Shown here in pieces: positions 36,818-45,675 of a stretch of DNA of 64,000 bases. How positions within the stretch are numbered: the stretch's first letter is position 1; each line of letters begins with the position of its first letter. The DNA is from Burkholderia contaminans. GTDB lineage: Bacteria > Pseudomonadota > Gammaproteobacteria > Burkholderiales > Burkholderiaceae. The notes below the pieces were generated by a model that worked only from the letters and a program-made list of their open reading frames with translations, had not been told where the DNA came from and made no database searches. Location of the stretch: contig NZ_CP090640.1 in NCBI RefSeq assembly GCF_029633825.1, forward strand, positions 124,001 to 188,000, in the 5' to 3' direction. The translations under genes and the position numbers were made by a program.

Positions 36818-37558
36818 TCACGCGTTCGCACCACCATCGATCGTCAACCCGGTGCCATTGATCGACCGCCCTTCCGGCCCGACGACGAACGCGACGAGCG
36901 CCGCGACGTCCTCGGCCTTGCCGTACTGCGGGATCGCCATCCGCGAACGCTGCGCACCGGCGTGTTCGCCGTCGGCCGGGTTCATGTCGGTATCCGTCGA
37001 CCCCGGATGCACGATATTGACCGTGATGCCGCGCGAACCGAGATCGCGCGCGAGCCCCTGCGTCCAGCCGATCAGCGCGGCCTTGCTCGCCGCATAGAGG
37101 CTCATCCCCGCATCGGGCACGCGCGTGGCAAGGCAACTCCCGGTCGACACGATGCGCCCGCCCTCCCCGAGATGCCGCGCCGCCGCCTGCGACGCGACGA
37201 TCACCGCGCGCACGTTCACGTTCAGCGTCGCGTCGATATCGTCGAGCGTGAGGTCGTCCAGCGCGCCGGCCCGGAAAATCCCCGCGTTGTTGACGAGAAT
37301 GTCGAGGCCGCCGAACGCCTCCGCCGCACGATCGACCGCGTCGCGTACGGCCACCGGATCGGCGCTGTCGGCCTGGATCGCAACGGCGCGACGGCCGAGC
37401 GCCTCGATGCCGGCGACGACGGCCTGCGCCCGCTCCGCCGATTTCTCATAGGTAATCGCGACGTCCGCGCCATCGGCCGCCAGCCGTTTCGCGATCGCCG
37501 CACCGATGCCGCGGCTGCCGCCCGTGATGAGTGCACGCTTGCCCTGAAGTCGGTTCAT
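36818..37558 (-). CDS. Short-chain dehydrogenase/reductase
   Basis: A 246-residue NAD(P)-dependent oxidoreductase of the classical SDR type: TGGSRGIG at 12-19, NNAG at 90-93, catalytic S141, Y155 and K159 (YAASK). The substrate cannot be read from sequence. It is divergent from a TetR regulator at 37674 with 115 nt between, a common arrangement in which the regulator controls the enzyme. Confidence 0.92.
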   Translation of the reverse strand: MNRLQGKRALITGGSRGIGAAIAKRLAADGADVAITYEKSAERAQAVVAGIEALGRRAVAIQADSADPVAVRDAVDRAAEAFGGLDILVNNAGIFRAGALDDLTLDDIDATLNVNVRAVIVASQAAARHLGEGGRIVSTGSCLATRVPDAGMSLYAASKAALIGWTQGLARDLGSRGITVNIVHPGSTDTDMNPADGEHAGAQRSRMAIPQYGKAEDVAALVAFVVGPEGRSINGTGLTIDGGANA

Positions 37559-37635
37559 GTCGGTTCCTTTCCTTATTTATGTAACGACCGACACAGAATG
37601 TGGCAAGTTGCGCGACACAGTCAATTGATTTAATT

Positions 37636-37647
37636 TATCGATCGATA
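37636..37647. promoter_or_regulatory. 12-bp palindrome in the SDR/TetR divergent promoter
   Basis: TATCGATCGATA is fully self-complementary and lies 26 nt before the tetR start in an AT-rich stretch. It is a candidate TetR operator, though short. Confidence 0.45.
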
Positions 37648-37673
37648 CAGAAATCGACGAAGGGACGGACGCA

Positions 37674-38297
37674 ATGGCTGAACGGGGCCGACCGAGAAGC
37701 TTCGACAAGGAAGCGGCGCTGGATCGCGCAATGGAGGTGTTCTGGCGCCTCGGCTACGAAGGCGCGTCGATGGCCGACCTGACGGCCGCGATGGGCATCG
37801 CGTCGCCGAGCCTGTATGCGGCGTTCGGCAGCAAGGAAGCGTTGTTCCGGCTGGCGCTCGAGCATTACAGCGCAACGGAAGGACGGGAAATCTGGGGGGG
37901 CGTAGAACAGGCCGGCAGCGCGCACGACGCCGTACGGAGCTACCTGATGGATACCGCCCGTGTGTTCACGCGGCGGTCGAAGCCGGCCGGCTGCCTGATC
38001 GTGCTGTCGGCACTGCATCCGGCCGAGCGTTCCGATACGGTCCGGCAAACGCTGATCGCGATGCGCGAGCGCACGGTGGAGAACCTGCGCGCGCGCCTCA
38101 GGCAAGGGGTCGCGACCGGCGAGATCGCCGCGCAAGCGAACCTCGACGCAATCGCGCGGTACTACGTCACGGTCCAGCAGGGAATGTCGATCCAGGCACG
38201 CGACGGTGCGAGCCGTCGCGATCTGGAGGCCGTCGCGCAAGCCGCGCTGGCCGCGTGGCCAGCGCTCGTCGGCAAGAATGGCGCGAGCGGCGCGTAG
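37674..38297 (+). CDS. TetR-family regulator
   Basis: The 207-residue repressor has an N-terminal HTH (RPRSFDKEAALDRAMEVFWR, MADLTAAMGIASPSLYAAFG) and a C-terminal ligand domain. It is divergent from the SDR gene and probably controls both. A run of seven G residues at about 37894-37900 encodes the WGG within the ligand domain. Confidence 0.9.
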   Translation: MAERGRPRSFDKEAALDRAMEVFWRLGYEGASMADLTAAMGIASPSLYAAFGSKEALFRLALEHYSATEGREIWGGVEQAGSAHDAVRSYLMDTARVFTRRSKPAGCLIVLSALHPAERSDTVRQTLIAMRERTVENLRARLRQGVATGEIAAQANLDAIARYYVTVQQGMSIQARDGASRRDLEAVAQAALAAWPALVGKNGASGA

Positions 38298-38333
38298 CGG
38301 CAGGACGCCGCCACGCGCGGCCGCGCCGCAACG

Positions 38334-38834
38334 TTACTGCTTCGCCGCGTGCTGCACGTCCTTCGACGCATGCCACACGCGATAGCGCACCTCGAAGCCT
38401 TCCGGCACATAGACGACGAGCGGCAGGCGGCTGTTGTAGCGCAGCAGCTGGCCGTCGCCGCGCACCTGCACGAACCGTTGCTGCGGCGCCTGGCCCGGGC
38501 ATGCCATCAGCGTCGATGCCGGCCCCTTCACGTCGGTGAGCTGGTAGTACGTATAGCCCCAGCCCTTCACGTCCTCGGCAGTCAGCTCGCCGCCGAACCA
38601 TTGCTGGTTGCAGTCGGTCTGCAGCGTCTTGCCGATCATCAGTTCGACGCGCGCATCGCCTTCGCTCTCGAGCGCGGGCAGCGCGATCACGACGCGCTGC
38701 TGGCCGGCCGCTGCCTGCGGAAACATCTTGATCGACTCGGCCGTCACGGCGGGCGCGGAAGCGGGCCCCGCCACGCAGGCGGCGGCTGTCGTCACGCAGA
38801 AGGCGGCCAGTGCGGCCCGGATCGCGAATTTCAT
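38334..38834 (-). CDS. eco: Ecotin, periplasmic serine protease inhibitor
   Basis: The 166-residue precursor has a signal peptide of about 27 residues. KMFPQAAAGQQRVVIALP, VELMIGKTLQTDCN, GWGYTYYQLTDVKGPASTLMACP and LRYNSRLPLVVYVPE are ecotin landmarks. The disulfide pair is C75/C112. The reactive-site P1 residue, aligned with Met84 of E. coli ecotin, is L109. Ecotin dimers block trypsin-like, chymotrypsin-like and elastase-type proteases, including neutrophil elastase. Confidence 0.93.
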   Translation of the reverse strand: MKFAIRAALAAFCVTTAAACVAGPASAPAVTAESIKMFPQAAAGQQRVVIALPALESEGDARVELMIGKTLQTDCNQQWFGGELTAEDVKGWGYTYYQLTDVKGPASTLMACPGQAPQQRFVQVRGDGQLLRYNSRLPLVVYVPEGFEVRYRVWHASKDVQHAAKQ

Positions 38835-38893
38835 CGATGTACTCCTGGAAAAACAAAATGAGCTCCGGATGCTAACACTTCCGTCGCATGAGC

Positions 38894-38907
38894 TTACGGC
38901 GCCGTAA
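38894..38907. promoter_or_regulatory. 14-bp palindrome between ecotin and the lipoprotein gene
   Basis: TTACGGC-GCCGTAA is perfectly self-complementary and lies in the divergent promoter region, 60 nt before the ecotin start and 72 nt before the lipoprotein start. Confidence 0.4.
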
Positions 38908-38978
38908 TTTGACGACACAATTGCAAACAGCTGGCAATCCCCTTGCGCGGTACTTATACGGGAACCAAGGAGAACATC

Positions 38979-39293
38979 ATGCTGAAGCTCATTGCTGCCG
39001 CCGGCGTCGCGACCTTGCTGGCCGGCTGCGTCGTCGCCCCGGACGCCGGATACGGCTACGGTTACGGGCAGCCCTACTATTCCGATCCAGGCTACGCGTA
39101 CGCGCCATCGCCCGTGTACGGCACGGTCAATATCTGGGGCGGTGGCGGCGGGCGCGACTGGGATCGCGGCCGGCGCGACTACCATCGCTGGGACGGCGAC
39201 CGCGGCAACCGCGGCAACGGCTGGGGGCGCGGCGGCGGACACCGCGGTGGCGACTGGAACGATGGTGGCGGAGGCGGCGGCCATCGTCACTGA
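38979..39293 (+). CDS. Small Gly/Arg/Tyr-rich lipoprotein
   Basis: A 104-residue precursor with a lipobox LLAGC (Cys17) so it is lipid-anchored after export. The mature chain is first GYGYG/Tyr-rich, then dominated by Gly, Arg, Asp and Trp repeats and ends in HRH. AAGGAG lies 7 nt before ATG 38979. Low-complexity envelope lipoproteins of this kind are common in Burkholderia, with no known activity. Confidence 0.75.
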   Translation: MLKLIAAAGVATLLAGCVVAPDAGYGYGYGQPYYSDPGYAYAPSPVYGTVNIWGGGGGRDWDRGRRDYHRWDGDRGNRGNGWGRGGGHRGGDWNDGGGGGGHRH

Positions 39294-39379
39294 CGCGCAT
39301 TTGCAACCGTTTGTATCCGCGTAGTGCCCGTCGACGGCCGACGCGTCGTGCAAAAAAACGGACGACCGCACAAAAGACG

Positions 39380-39410
39380 AAGGCCCTCGCACGAAGCGAG
39401 GGCCTTTTGT
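39380..39410. terminator. Convergent terminator
   Basis: An 11-bp perfect stem AAGGCCCTCGC/GCGAGGGCCTT with a 5-nt loop and TTTT beyond on the + side lies between convergent small envelope genes. Confidence 0.85.
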
Positions 39411-39473
39411 CGTTCGGTGCGGTGAAGCGAACGGCGCCATCGCCGCCCGCTCACGCTTCGCTGGTCAGCCTGC

Positions 39474-39836
39474 TCACCAGCCGGCAGGCTGAGCGTAGCC
39501 ACCCGACACGGGAGCGCCGCACACATACGCGCGCTGGTAGCGGTCGTAGCAATAGTTCGGGCCGTCGTCCTGGTACTGCGCCTGCTGATAGGTCGGATAC
39601 GCAGGCTGCTGGTATGCCGGCGCCTGGTAGTACGTCGGCGGCTGATAGGCCGGCGCCTGGTACGCGGGCGCCTGGTACGCGACGGGCGGATTCATCGCGG
39701 ACGTCACGATCGCGCCGAGCACCGCGCCGCCGATCAAGGCGCCGATGACGGCGCCACCGTCGCGGCCATGCGCGGACGCCGGGCCTGCCACGGCAAGCGA
39801 ACCGGCAAGGACACACACTGCGGCAATTTTTTTCAT
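39474..39836 (-). CDS. Glycine-zipper protein with Tyr/Pro/Ala/Gln repeats
   Basis: The 120-residue precursor has a signal peptide ending ASA near residue 22, then a glycine-zipper helix (GAVIGALIGGAVLGAIV), then repeated APAYQ/QPAY units over about residues 53-88, and a C-terminal domain with two Cys (YCYDRYQRAYVCG). The zipper suggests outer-membrane or periplasmic self-association. GGGAG precedes ATG 39836; the larger open frame upstream is not supported. Confidence 0.75.
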   Translation of the reverse strand: MKKIAAVCVLAGSLAVAGPASAHGRDGGAVIGALIGGAVLGAIVTSAMNPPVAYQAPAYQAPAYQPPTYYQAPAYQQPAYPTYQQAQYQDDGPNYCYDRYQRAYVCGAPVSGGYAQPAGW

Positions 39837-39992
39837 GATGGACTCCCACGCGAAGTGGTACTGGATGCGATGCATTGTGGCGGCTTGCGGCCGTAATAGA
39901 TGCAGCAAGTGGTAACGCGCGATTACCGGCATCACGCCCATCGAAATACGCGGTCGCCGTGCTACGATTTTCGGCATACAGGAGACGCCGTC

Positions 39993-40373
39993 ATGCAGCC
40001 CGAAACCGCCCGCCGTTTCGATACCGAATTCGCCCCGCGCATCGCACAGGCCATCGCCGCCTTCTTCGCCGAACACGTGCTGACCGACGTCGTCCCGTAT
40101 GGCGGCCACGGGCACCCGACGCGCGTGCAGATCCGCAGCGCGCCGCACGAGCACGTCAGCGGCTTCGACCATCCGCTGAACCTCGAGCTCACCTGGGACA
40201 CCGACGAAATCGAGCGGCTGATGGAGCCGGACGGCCCGCAGCGCTTCGAGCACTACCTCGCCGCGCTGCCGAAAAAGCTGGGTGCATGGCAGAGCGCGCG
40301 CGACATCGATCTCCTGTCGCGCACGCAGGCCGACCCGCTCGTGCGGCTCGGCGGCCTCGACTTCGAAGGCTGA
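39993..40373 (+). CDS. DUF5594-like soluble protein
   Basis: A 126-residue protein, acidic, with IAAFFAEHVLTDVVPYGGHGHPTRVQI and HPLNLELTWDTDEIERLMEPDG. It resembles the DUF5594 group I know from Burkholderia, but that is memory, not a search. AGGAGA lies 7 nt before ATG 39993. No signal peptide or catalytic motif is visible. Confidence 0.6.
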   Translation: MQPETARRFDTEFAPRIAQAIAAFFAEHVLTDVVPYGGHGHPTRVQIRSAPHEHVSGFDHPLNLELTWDTDEIERLMEPDGPQRFEHYLAALPKKLGAWQSARDIDLLSRTQADPLVRLGGLDFEG

Positions 40374-40532
40374 GTGCCGGCATCGCGCGACGCGGCCCGG
40401 TGATACACTCGATCGGCCCCGCTCCGGTGCAGTTGCGCCGGCCGGGCCGCTCATCGCCGCCTCCACCCTTGCGCATGGTTGCGCACGCAACCGGCAACCG
40501 GGCGCGCGGACAACCACGCCTCTGCTCCCGCC

Positions 40533-41900
40533 ATGAACGCCGATACCGGCCTGCCGCTTCCGCAACGCTACTGGGCGATCGTCTGCGTCGCACTGGGCAT
40601 CACGCTCGCCGTGCTCGACGGCGCCATCGCGAACGTCGCGCTGCCGACGATCGCACGCGACCTGCACGCATCCGACGCCGCGTCGATCTGGATCGTCAAC
40701 GCGTACCAGCTCGCGGTCACGATCACGCTGCTGCCGCTCGCGTCGCTCGGCGAGCGCATCGGCTATCGCCGCATCTACATTGCCGGGCTCGCGCTGTTCA
40801 CCGCGGCGTCGCTCGGCTGCGCGCTCGCCGGCTCGCTGCCGATGCTGGCCGTGATGCGCGTGATCCAGGGCTTCGGCGCGGCCGGCATCATGAGCGTCAA
40901 CGCGGCGCTCGTGCGGATGATCTACCCGTCGTCGATGCTCGGGCGCGGGCTGTCGATCAATGCGATGGTGGTGGCGCTGTCGTCGGCGATCGGGCCGACG
41001 GTCGCGTCCGCGATCCTGTCGTTCGCCTCGTGGCCGTGGCTGTTCGCGGTCAACGTGCCGATCGGTATCGCCGCGGTATTCGGCAGCCTGCGTGCGCTGC
41101 CGGCCAACCCGCTGCACGACGCGCCGTACGATTTCGCGAGCGCGCTGATGAACGCATGCGTGTTCGGGCTGCTGATCACGGCCGTGGACGGGCTCGGCCA
41201 CGGCGAGGCCCATGCGTACGTCGCGGCCGAGCTGGCCGTCGCGTTAGTCGTCGGCTACTTCTTCGTGAAGCGCCAGCTGTCGCAGCCGGCGCCGCTCTTG
41301 CCGGTCGACCTGATGCGCATCCCGATGTTCGCGCTGTCGGTCTATACGTCGACGGCGTCGTTCACGTCGCAGATGCTCGCGTTCGTCGCGCTGCCGTTCT
41401 GGCTGCAGAACTCGCTCGGCTTCTCGCAGGTCGAGACGGGCCTGTACATGACGCCGTGGCCGCTCGTGATCGTGTTCGCCGCGCCGCTCGCGGGCGTGCT
41501 GTCGGATCGCTATTCGGCCGGCATCCTCGGCGGGATCGGGCTCGCGCTGTTCGCGGCCGGGCTGCTGTCGCTCGCGACGATCGGCGCGCATCCAGGCACC
41601 GTCGACATCGTGTGGCGGATGGCGCTGTGCGGGGCGGGCTTCGGGTTGTTCCAGTCGCCGAACAACCGCGCGATGCTGTCGTCGGCGCCGCGCGAACGCA
41701 GCGGCGGCGCGGGCGGCATGCTGAGCACCGCGCGGCTGACCGGGCAGACGCTCGGCGCCGCGCTCGTCGCATTGATTTTCGGGCTCGTGCCCGATCGCGG
41801 GCCGACGATTGCACTCTATGTCGCGGCGGCATTCGCGGCGGTGGCCGCGGTCGTCAGCATGCTGCGCATCACGTCGCCACAGCCGGACACGGCGACCTGA
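40533..41900 (+). CDS. MFS multidrug exporter (DHA2, QacA/SmvA-like)
   Basis: The 455-residue inner-membrane protein has about 14 helices, motif D in LDGAIANVALPTIARDL, motif A in GERIGYRRIYIAG and motif B in RVIQGFGAAG. These are DHA2 family markers; members export cationic biocides or drugs with protons. No regulator is adjacent. Confidence 0.88.
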   Translation: MNADTGLPLPQRYWAIVCVALGITLAVLDGAIANVALPTIARDLHASDAASIWIVNAYQLAVTITLLPLASLGERIGYRRIYIAGLALFTAASLGCALAGSLPMLAVMRVIQGFGAAGIMSVNAALVRMIYPSSMLGRGLSINAMVVALSSAIGPTVASAILSFASWPWLFAVNVPIGIAAVFGSLRALPANPLHDAPYDFASALMNACVFGLLITAVDGLGHGEAHAYVAAELAVALVVGYFFVKRQLSQPAPLLPVDLMRIPMFALSVYTSTASFTSQMLAFVALPFWLQNSLGFSQVETGLYMTPWPLVIVFAAPLAGVLSDRYSAGILGGIGLALFAAGLLSLATIGAHPGTVDIVWRMALCGAGFGLFQSPNNRAMLSSAPRERSGGAGGMLSTARLTGQTLGAALVALIFGLVPDRGPTIALYVAAAFAAVAAVVSMLRITSPQPDTAT

Positions 41901-41931
41901 CGCCGCCGCGCACCGCGTGCGTGGCCGGGCA

Positions 41932-42513
41932 TCATGCCGCGTCGAGCGCGTCCAGCACGAAGCGCACGCGCGTCTTCACACTCTCGCGCGGCAGTTCGAT
42001 CAGCCGATAGCCGTATGACGTGTAGCACTCGACCATCGCGTCGTACGTGCGCACGGCTTCCGCGAAATCCTGCCGGCGCTCGGTGTCCTGCGCGTAGATG
42101 TCCGGCCACGGCGGCGCGATGAACACGCGCCGGTGGTAGCGGAAACGGCGAGCCGAGGCTTCCGCATGCGCGGGCACCGCGAGCCCTGTCAGGCGCAGAT
42201 AGCCGATCACGTCCGGCACGCCTCGATCGAAGAACACGGGCCCGCGCGCGCGGCGTGCGAGATCGTATGAGCGCATCTCCCAGCTCAGCATCAGCTCGGC
42301 GAACGCCGCCGGGTCCCGCCACGGCAACGCCTGGCCGTCGATCGCCATCTGGTCGCGGATCACTCCGCGCCCTGCTTCCTGCGAGCGCGCGAAACCGGCG
42401 CGCTCGAGCGCGTCGAGCAACGTGCTCTTGCCCGACCCCGGGCCACCGGTCACGACGAAGAAGCGGCGGGTAGCGTCGTCCTCCACGCCGGGCGCCGGTC
42501 CCAACTCACGCAT
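41932..42513 (-). CDS. AAA_28-type P-loop NTPase
   Basis: A 193-residue kinase-like NTPase with Walker [10 protein letters not shown] near residue 24 and a later [14 protein letters not shown] that is the Walker-B-like region of this family. The start overlaps the end of otsA by 8 nt, so it is translationally linked to trehalose synthesis. Its substrate is unknown; members are thought to phosphorylate or hydrolyse small molecules. Confidence 0.8.
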   Translation of the reverse strand: MRELGPAPGVEDDATRRFFVVTGGPGSGKSTLLDALERAGFARSQEAGRGVIRDQMAIDGQALPWRDPAAFAELMLSWEMRSYDLARRARGPVFFDRGVPDVIGYLRLTGLAVPAHAEASARRFRYHRRVFIAPPWPDIYAQDTERRQDFAEAVRTYDAMVECYTSYGYRLIELPRESVKTRVRFVLDALDAA

Positions 42514-43927
42514 GCGCAACCCGCCGGCCCGCGCGCCGCGTGACCGACGCGGCCGCCGCGACACTGCGCAAATCGGCGACGAACGTATCGCGCCAGACCG
42601 ACAGGTCGTTCGCGCGCAGCCGTGCGAGGTTTTCCTCGTGGCGCGCCTGCCGCTCGGCGAGCGGCATCGACAGCGCGCGCTCGAGCGCCTCGGCCATCTG
42701 CGACAGGTCGTACGGATTGACGAGGAGCGCGCCGGTCAACTCGGCTGCCGCGCCCGCGAACTCCGACAGCACGAGCACGCCCGGATCGGCCGGATCCTGC
42801 GACGCGACGTACTCCTTCGCGACGAGATTCATCCCGTCGCGCAGCGGCGTCACGTAGCCCACCTGCGACATCCGGAAGAACGCCATCAGCAGGTTGCGCT
42901 CGTACTTGCGGTTCAGGTACTGGATCGGCGTCCAGTCGAGCTGCGAGAAGCGGCCGTTGATGCGACCGGCCTCGCCCTCGAGCGTTTCGCGAATGTCCTG
43001 ATAGGTCTTCACGTCGGAACGCGTCGGCGGTGCGATCTGCAGGAGCGACACGCGCCCCTGCCAGCCCGGCGCGTTCGCGAGCATCCGCTCGAACGACTGG
43101 AAGCGTTCGACGAGCCCCTTCGAATAATCGAGGCGGTCGACGCTCATCACCAGCTTGCGGCCGTCGAGCGCCTCGCGCAGCATCTTCACCGGCTTGCGCG
43201 TGCCGTACTGGACGGCCGCCTGCGCGATCGCGTCGGGATGCACGCCGATCGGATAAGCGGCGACCTTCACGACGCGGCCATGCGCGTGCAGCATCCCGTC
43301 GTCGCTCGCCGCGCCGATCCCGCGCCGCTCGATGTAGTCGGTAAACGCCTGTTTGTCGGCCTCGGTCTGGAAGCCCGCGACGTCGTACGCGCACATGAAC
43401 TTCACGAGCTCCTCGTGCGGCGGCACGAGACGCAGCATGTCGGGTGACGGAAACGGAATGTGCAGGAAGAAACCGATCGGGTTCTTCACGCCGAGTTCGC
43501 GCAGGTAATGCGCGAACGGCAACAGGTGATAGTCGTGCACCCAGATCAGGTCGTCGGGGCGCAGCAATGCGGCGAGCTGCTTTGCGAGCATCGCGTTCAC
43601 GCGCAGATAGCCCGCGTACTCCTGGCGGTCGAAGCGCGCGAGATCGCCGCGGTAATGGAACACCGGCCACAGCGTCGCATTCGAGAAGCCGCGATAGTAC
43701 TGGTCGTAGTCGCGCCGGGTCAGCCCGACCGTCGCGTAGGTGACGTTGCCGTCCCGCTGGATTGCGGGCTCGGTGTCGGGTGCGTCGACGATCTCGCCGT
43801 TCCAGCCGAACCAGACGCCGCCCGTTTCCTTCAGTGCGTCCATCACGCCGACGGCCAGGCCGCCCGCGCTCGGGCGCGTGTCCTCGCCGGCGGCGACACG
43901 ATTCGATACCACGATCAATCTGCTCAT
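42506..43927 (-). CDS. otsA: Trehalose-6-phosphate synthase
   Basis: The 473-residue GT20 enzyme makes trehalose-6-phosphate from UDP-glucose and glucose-6-phosphate. Landmarks are IVVSNRV and SAGGLAVGV at the N-terminus, [25 protein letters not shown] and the C-terminal [14 protein letters not shown] and LVLSEFAG. No otsB phosphatase is in the window, so the next step is encoded elsewhere. Confidence 0.96.
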   Translation of the reverse strand: MSRLIVVSNRVAAGEDTRPSAGGLAVGVMDALKETGGVWFGWNGEIVDAPDTEPAIQRDGNVTYATVGLTRRDYDQYYRGFSNATLWPVFHYRGDLARFDRQEYAGYLRVNAMLAKQLAALLRPDDLIWVHDYHLLPFAHYLRELGVKNPIGFFLHIPFPSPDMLRLVPPHEELVKFMCAYDVAGFQTEADKQAFTDYIERRGIGAASDDGMLHAHGRVVKVAAYPIGVHPDAIAQAAVQYGTRKPVKMLREALDGRKLVMSVDRLDYSKGLVERFQSFERMLANAPGWQGRVSLLQIAPPTRSDVKTYQDIRETLEGEAGRINGRFSQLDWTPIQYLNRKYERNLLMAFFRMSQVGYVTPLRDGMNLVAKEYVASQDPADPGVLVLSEFAGAAAELTGALLVNPYDLSQMAEALERALSMPLAERQARHEENLARLRANDLSVWRDTFVADLRSVAAAASVTRRAGRRVAHA

Positions 43928-44065
43928 GCGATTTCCCCTCCTCGATTCGATTGGCTGGCGCGCGACGCGCGCCCAAGCAGGCGCGGCGGCCCGAAGGCGG
44001 CCGCGCGGCGACTCAGTTCCGAGAATTGCAATGAAATACGGCGATGGAATGCGGCGACGACCGCA

Positions 44066-44275
44066 TCAGGCGTCCTGCTCCTGACCGAGGTCGCGTTGAT
44101 AGTCGAGCCCTTCCGGGCGAGCGCCACCCTGGTTGTGATCGCCGTCCGACGGCGTCTCGTCCGGCGCGCCCGCAGGCGGTGCCGATGGCGCGTCGGCCTG
44201 CGGACGCGGGCGGTCTTCCGGATGGTCGGCCGCCGCGTCAGGCGGCCGGTGTGACAACTGTTTCGAACGGCGCAT
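44066..44275 (-). CDS. Possible small hydrophilic protein
   Basis: A 69-codon frame upstream of otsA (MRRSKQLSHRPPDAAADH to DLGQEQDA), rich in Pro, Asp and Gln and probably disordered. It has a plausible ATG but no clear RBS and no known family. An in-frame ATG at 44290 is an alternative. It may be a real stress-linked small protein or a chance frame. Confidence 0.35.
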   Translation of the reverse strand: MRRSKQLSHRPPDAAADHPEDRPRPQADAPSAPPAGAPDETPSDGDHNQGGARPEGLDYQRDLGQEQDA

Positions 44276-44360
44276 GGCTGGGTGTCTCATATGCGGCGCG
44301 GCTCGAGGCCGTCGTAGAAACATTCCATAGCAAAACAGTCTAGGTCGCCTGATCGCATCC

Positions 44361-44379
44361 GAAGGTAACAATTACCTTC
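44361..44379. promoter_or_regulatory. Palindromic operator candidate
   Basis: GAAGGTAA-CAA-TTACCTTC is a perfect 8+8 inverted repeat in an AT-rich part of the 288-nt gap before the lipoprotein gene pair. Confidence 0.45.
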
Positions 44380-44563
44380 AATTTGTAACGTTTCGACCCC
44401 TCGGCGCTCATCCATTCGACAATAACGCCGCCCGCGCGCACGCGGCCTGCCGCACGGCGATTTGTCAAAGCTTTGCAATTTTCCTATGACAATTGCGAAA
44501 CAATGACGCGGCATGACGGCGTGCATGCGACGCCGCTCACCCAGACAGGACTTGCACTCAGGG

Positions 44564-45115
44564 ATGAACATTCGTTTCGAATCGCCGCGCCGGGCCACGC
44601 CGGCGCGCGTCGTGCTGGCCGTGATCGCCACGGCCGCACTGCTGTCCGGCTGCAACTCGCTGTACAGCGAGGGCGCGACAGCCGGCGCCGGTATCGCGGG
44701 CGCCGCGATCGCCTCCAAGGTCACCAACAACGCCGCCGTTGCGACGGGCATCGGCCTCGGCGCCGTCGCCGGCGCGCGGGCGGGCGTCCAGTACTCGCAG
44801 CGCGTCGCGCACCGTTACACCCAGGAACAGATCGCGAAGGCGGCGGGCCCGCTCGACGTGGGCGGCGTCGCGCCGTGGTCGACGCACCACTCGTTCCCGA
44901 TCGAGGACGATGAGCAGGGTCGCGTGACGGTCAGCCGGATGATCAGCATCGGCCCGCTCGACTGCAAGGAAATCGTGTTCGCGGTCGATACGGCCGCGAA
45001 GCCCGACAAGCCGGCGCAATCGGCGTTCTACGTCGCCACGATCTGCCGCGACGGCCCCGTGTGGAAATGGGCGTCGGCCGAGCCGGCGACCGAACGCTGG
45101 GGCGCATTGCAATGA
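44564..45115 (+). CDS. Lipoprotein, first of a tandem paralogous pair
   Basis: The 183-residue precursor has a lipobox LLSGC (Cys30) and a Gly/Ala-rich zipper-like segment (AGAGIAGAAIASK, GIGLGAVAGARAG). The C-terminal half, from EQIAKAAGPLDVGGVAPW to VWKWASAEPATERWGALQ, is the shared domain of the pair. Its stop overlaps the next start (ATGA). Function is unknown. Confidence 0.8.
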   Translation: MNIRFESPRRATPARVVLAVIATAALLSGCNSLYSEGATAGAGIAGAAIASKVTNNAAVATGIGLGAVAGARAGVQYSQRVAHRYTQEQIAKAAGPLDVGGVAPWSTHHSFPIEDDEQGRVTVSRMISIGPLDCKEIVFAVDTAAKPDKPAQSAFYVATICRDGPVWKWASAEPATERWGALQ

Positions 45116-45606
45116 GCATCGCGCTCCGTATCGCGGCCATCGGCGCGCTGTGCGCGGCGACGGCCACGCTGTCGGGCTGCGGGTCGGTCGGCGCGGCGAG
45201 CGGCGCGCTCGCCGGCGCGGCGACGGGCCTCGTCACCGCGAACCCGGCGGTCGGCGTGGGTGTCGGGATTGCCGTGCAGGCCGCGACCGACGAAGCCGTC
45301 AACCGCACGATGAAGCAGCTCCATCAGAACCAGCAAGACGCGATCGCGAAGACGGCCGGCAGCCTGGCCGTCGGCGAAGTGAAGCCGTGGAAGGTGAAGA
45401 ACACGCTGCCGCTGGAAAACGGCGAAGGCGAAGTTCGCGTCACGCGCGCGTACGCGTCGGCGCTCGCGATCTGCAAGGAATTTGCGTTCTCGGTGAAAGA
45501 CGGCGACAAGGCCGACTGGTATTTCGCGAATGCGTGCCAGCAGGGCGCGCACTGGAAGTGGGCGTCGGCGGAACCGGCGGTCGACCGGTGGGGGAATCTG
45601 CAGTAA
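45112..45606 (+). CDS. Lipoprotein, second of a tandem paralogous pair
   Basis: The 164-residue precursor has lipobox LSGC (Cys23), a Gly/Ala/Val zipper (GALAGAATGLV, VGVGVGIAV) and the same C-terminal domain as the previous gene: AIAKTAGSLAVGEVKPW, an ICKE core and HWKWASAEPAVDRWGNLQ. The 4-nt start/stop overlap implies coupled translation and a 1:1 pair. Probably envelope-located and possibly hetero-oligomeric. Confidence 0.8.
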   Translation: MSIALRIAAIGALCAATATLSGCGSVGAASGALAGAATGLVTANPAVGVGVGIAVQAATDEAVNRTMKQLHQNQQDAIAKTAGSLAVGEVKPWKVKNTLPLENGEGEVRVTRAYASALAICKEFAFSVKDGDKADWYFANACQQGAHWKWASAEPAVDRWGNLQ

Positions 45607-45675
45607 CCGTGCGATACGCCGCGCATGACGCGCGGCGCATACGCACAAGCCGGGCTGTACAGCCCGGCACGTCGA

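Noticed and set aside
39600..39675. CRISPR-like short repeats
   Set aside because: The repeated units are in-frame codons for APAYQ in a protein-coding gene, without unique spacers.
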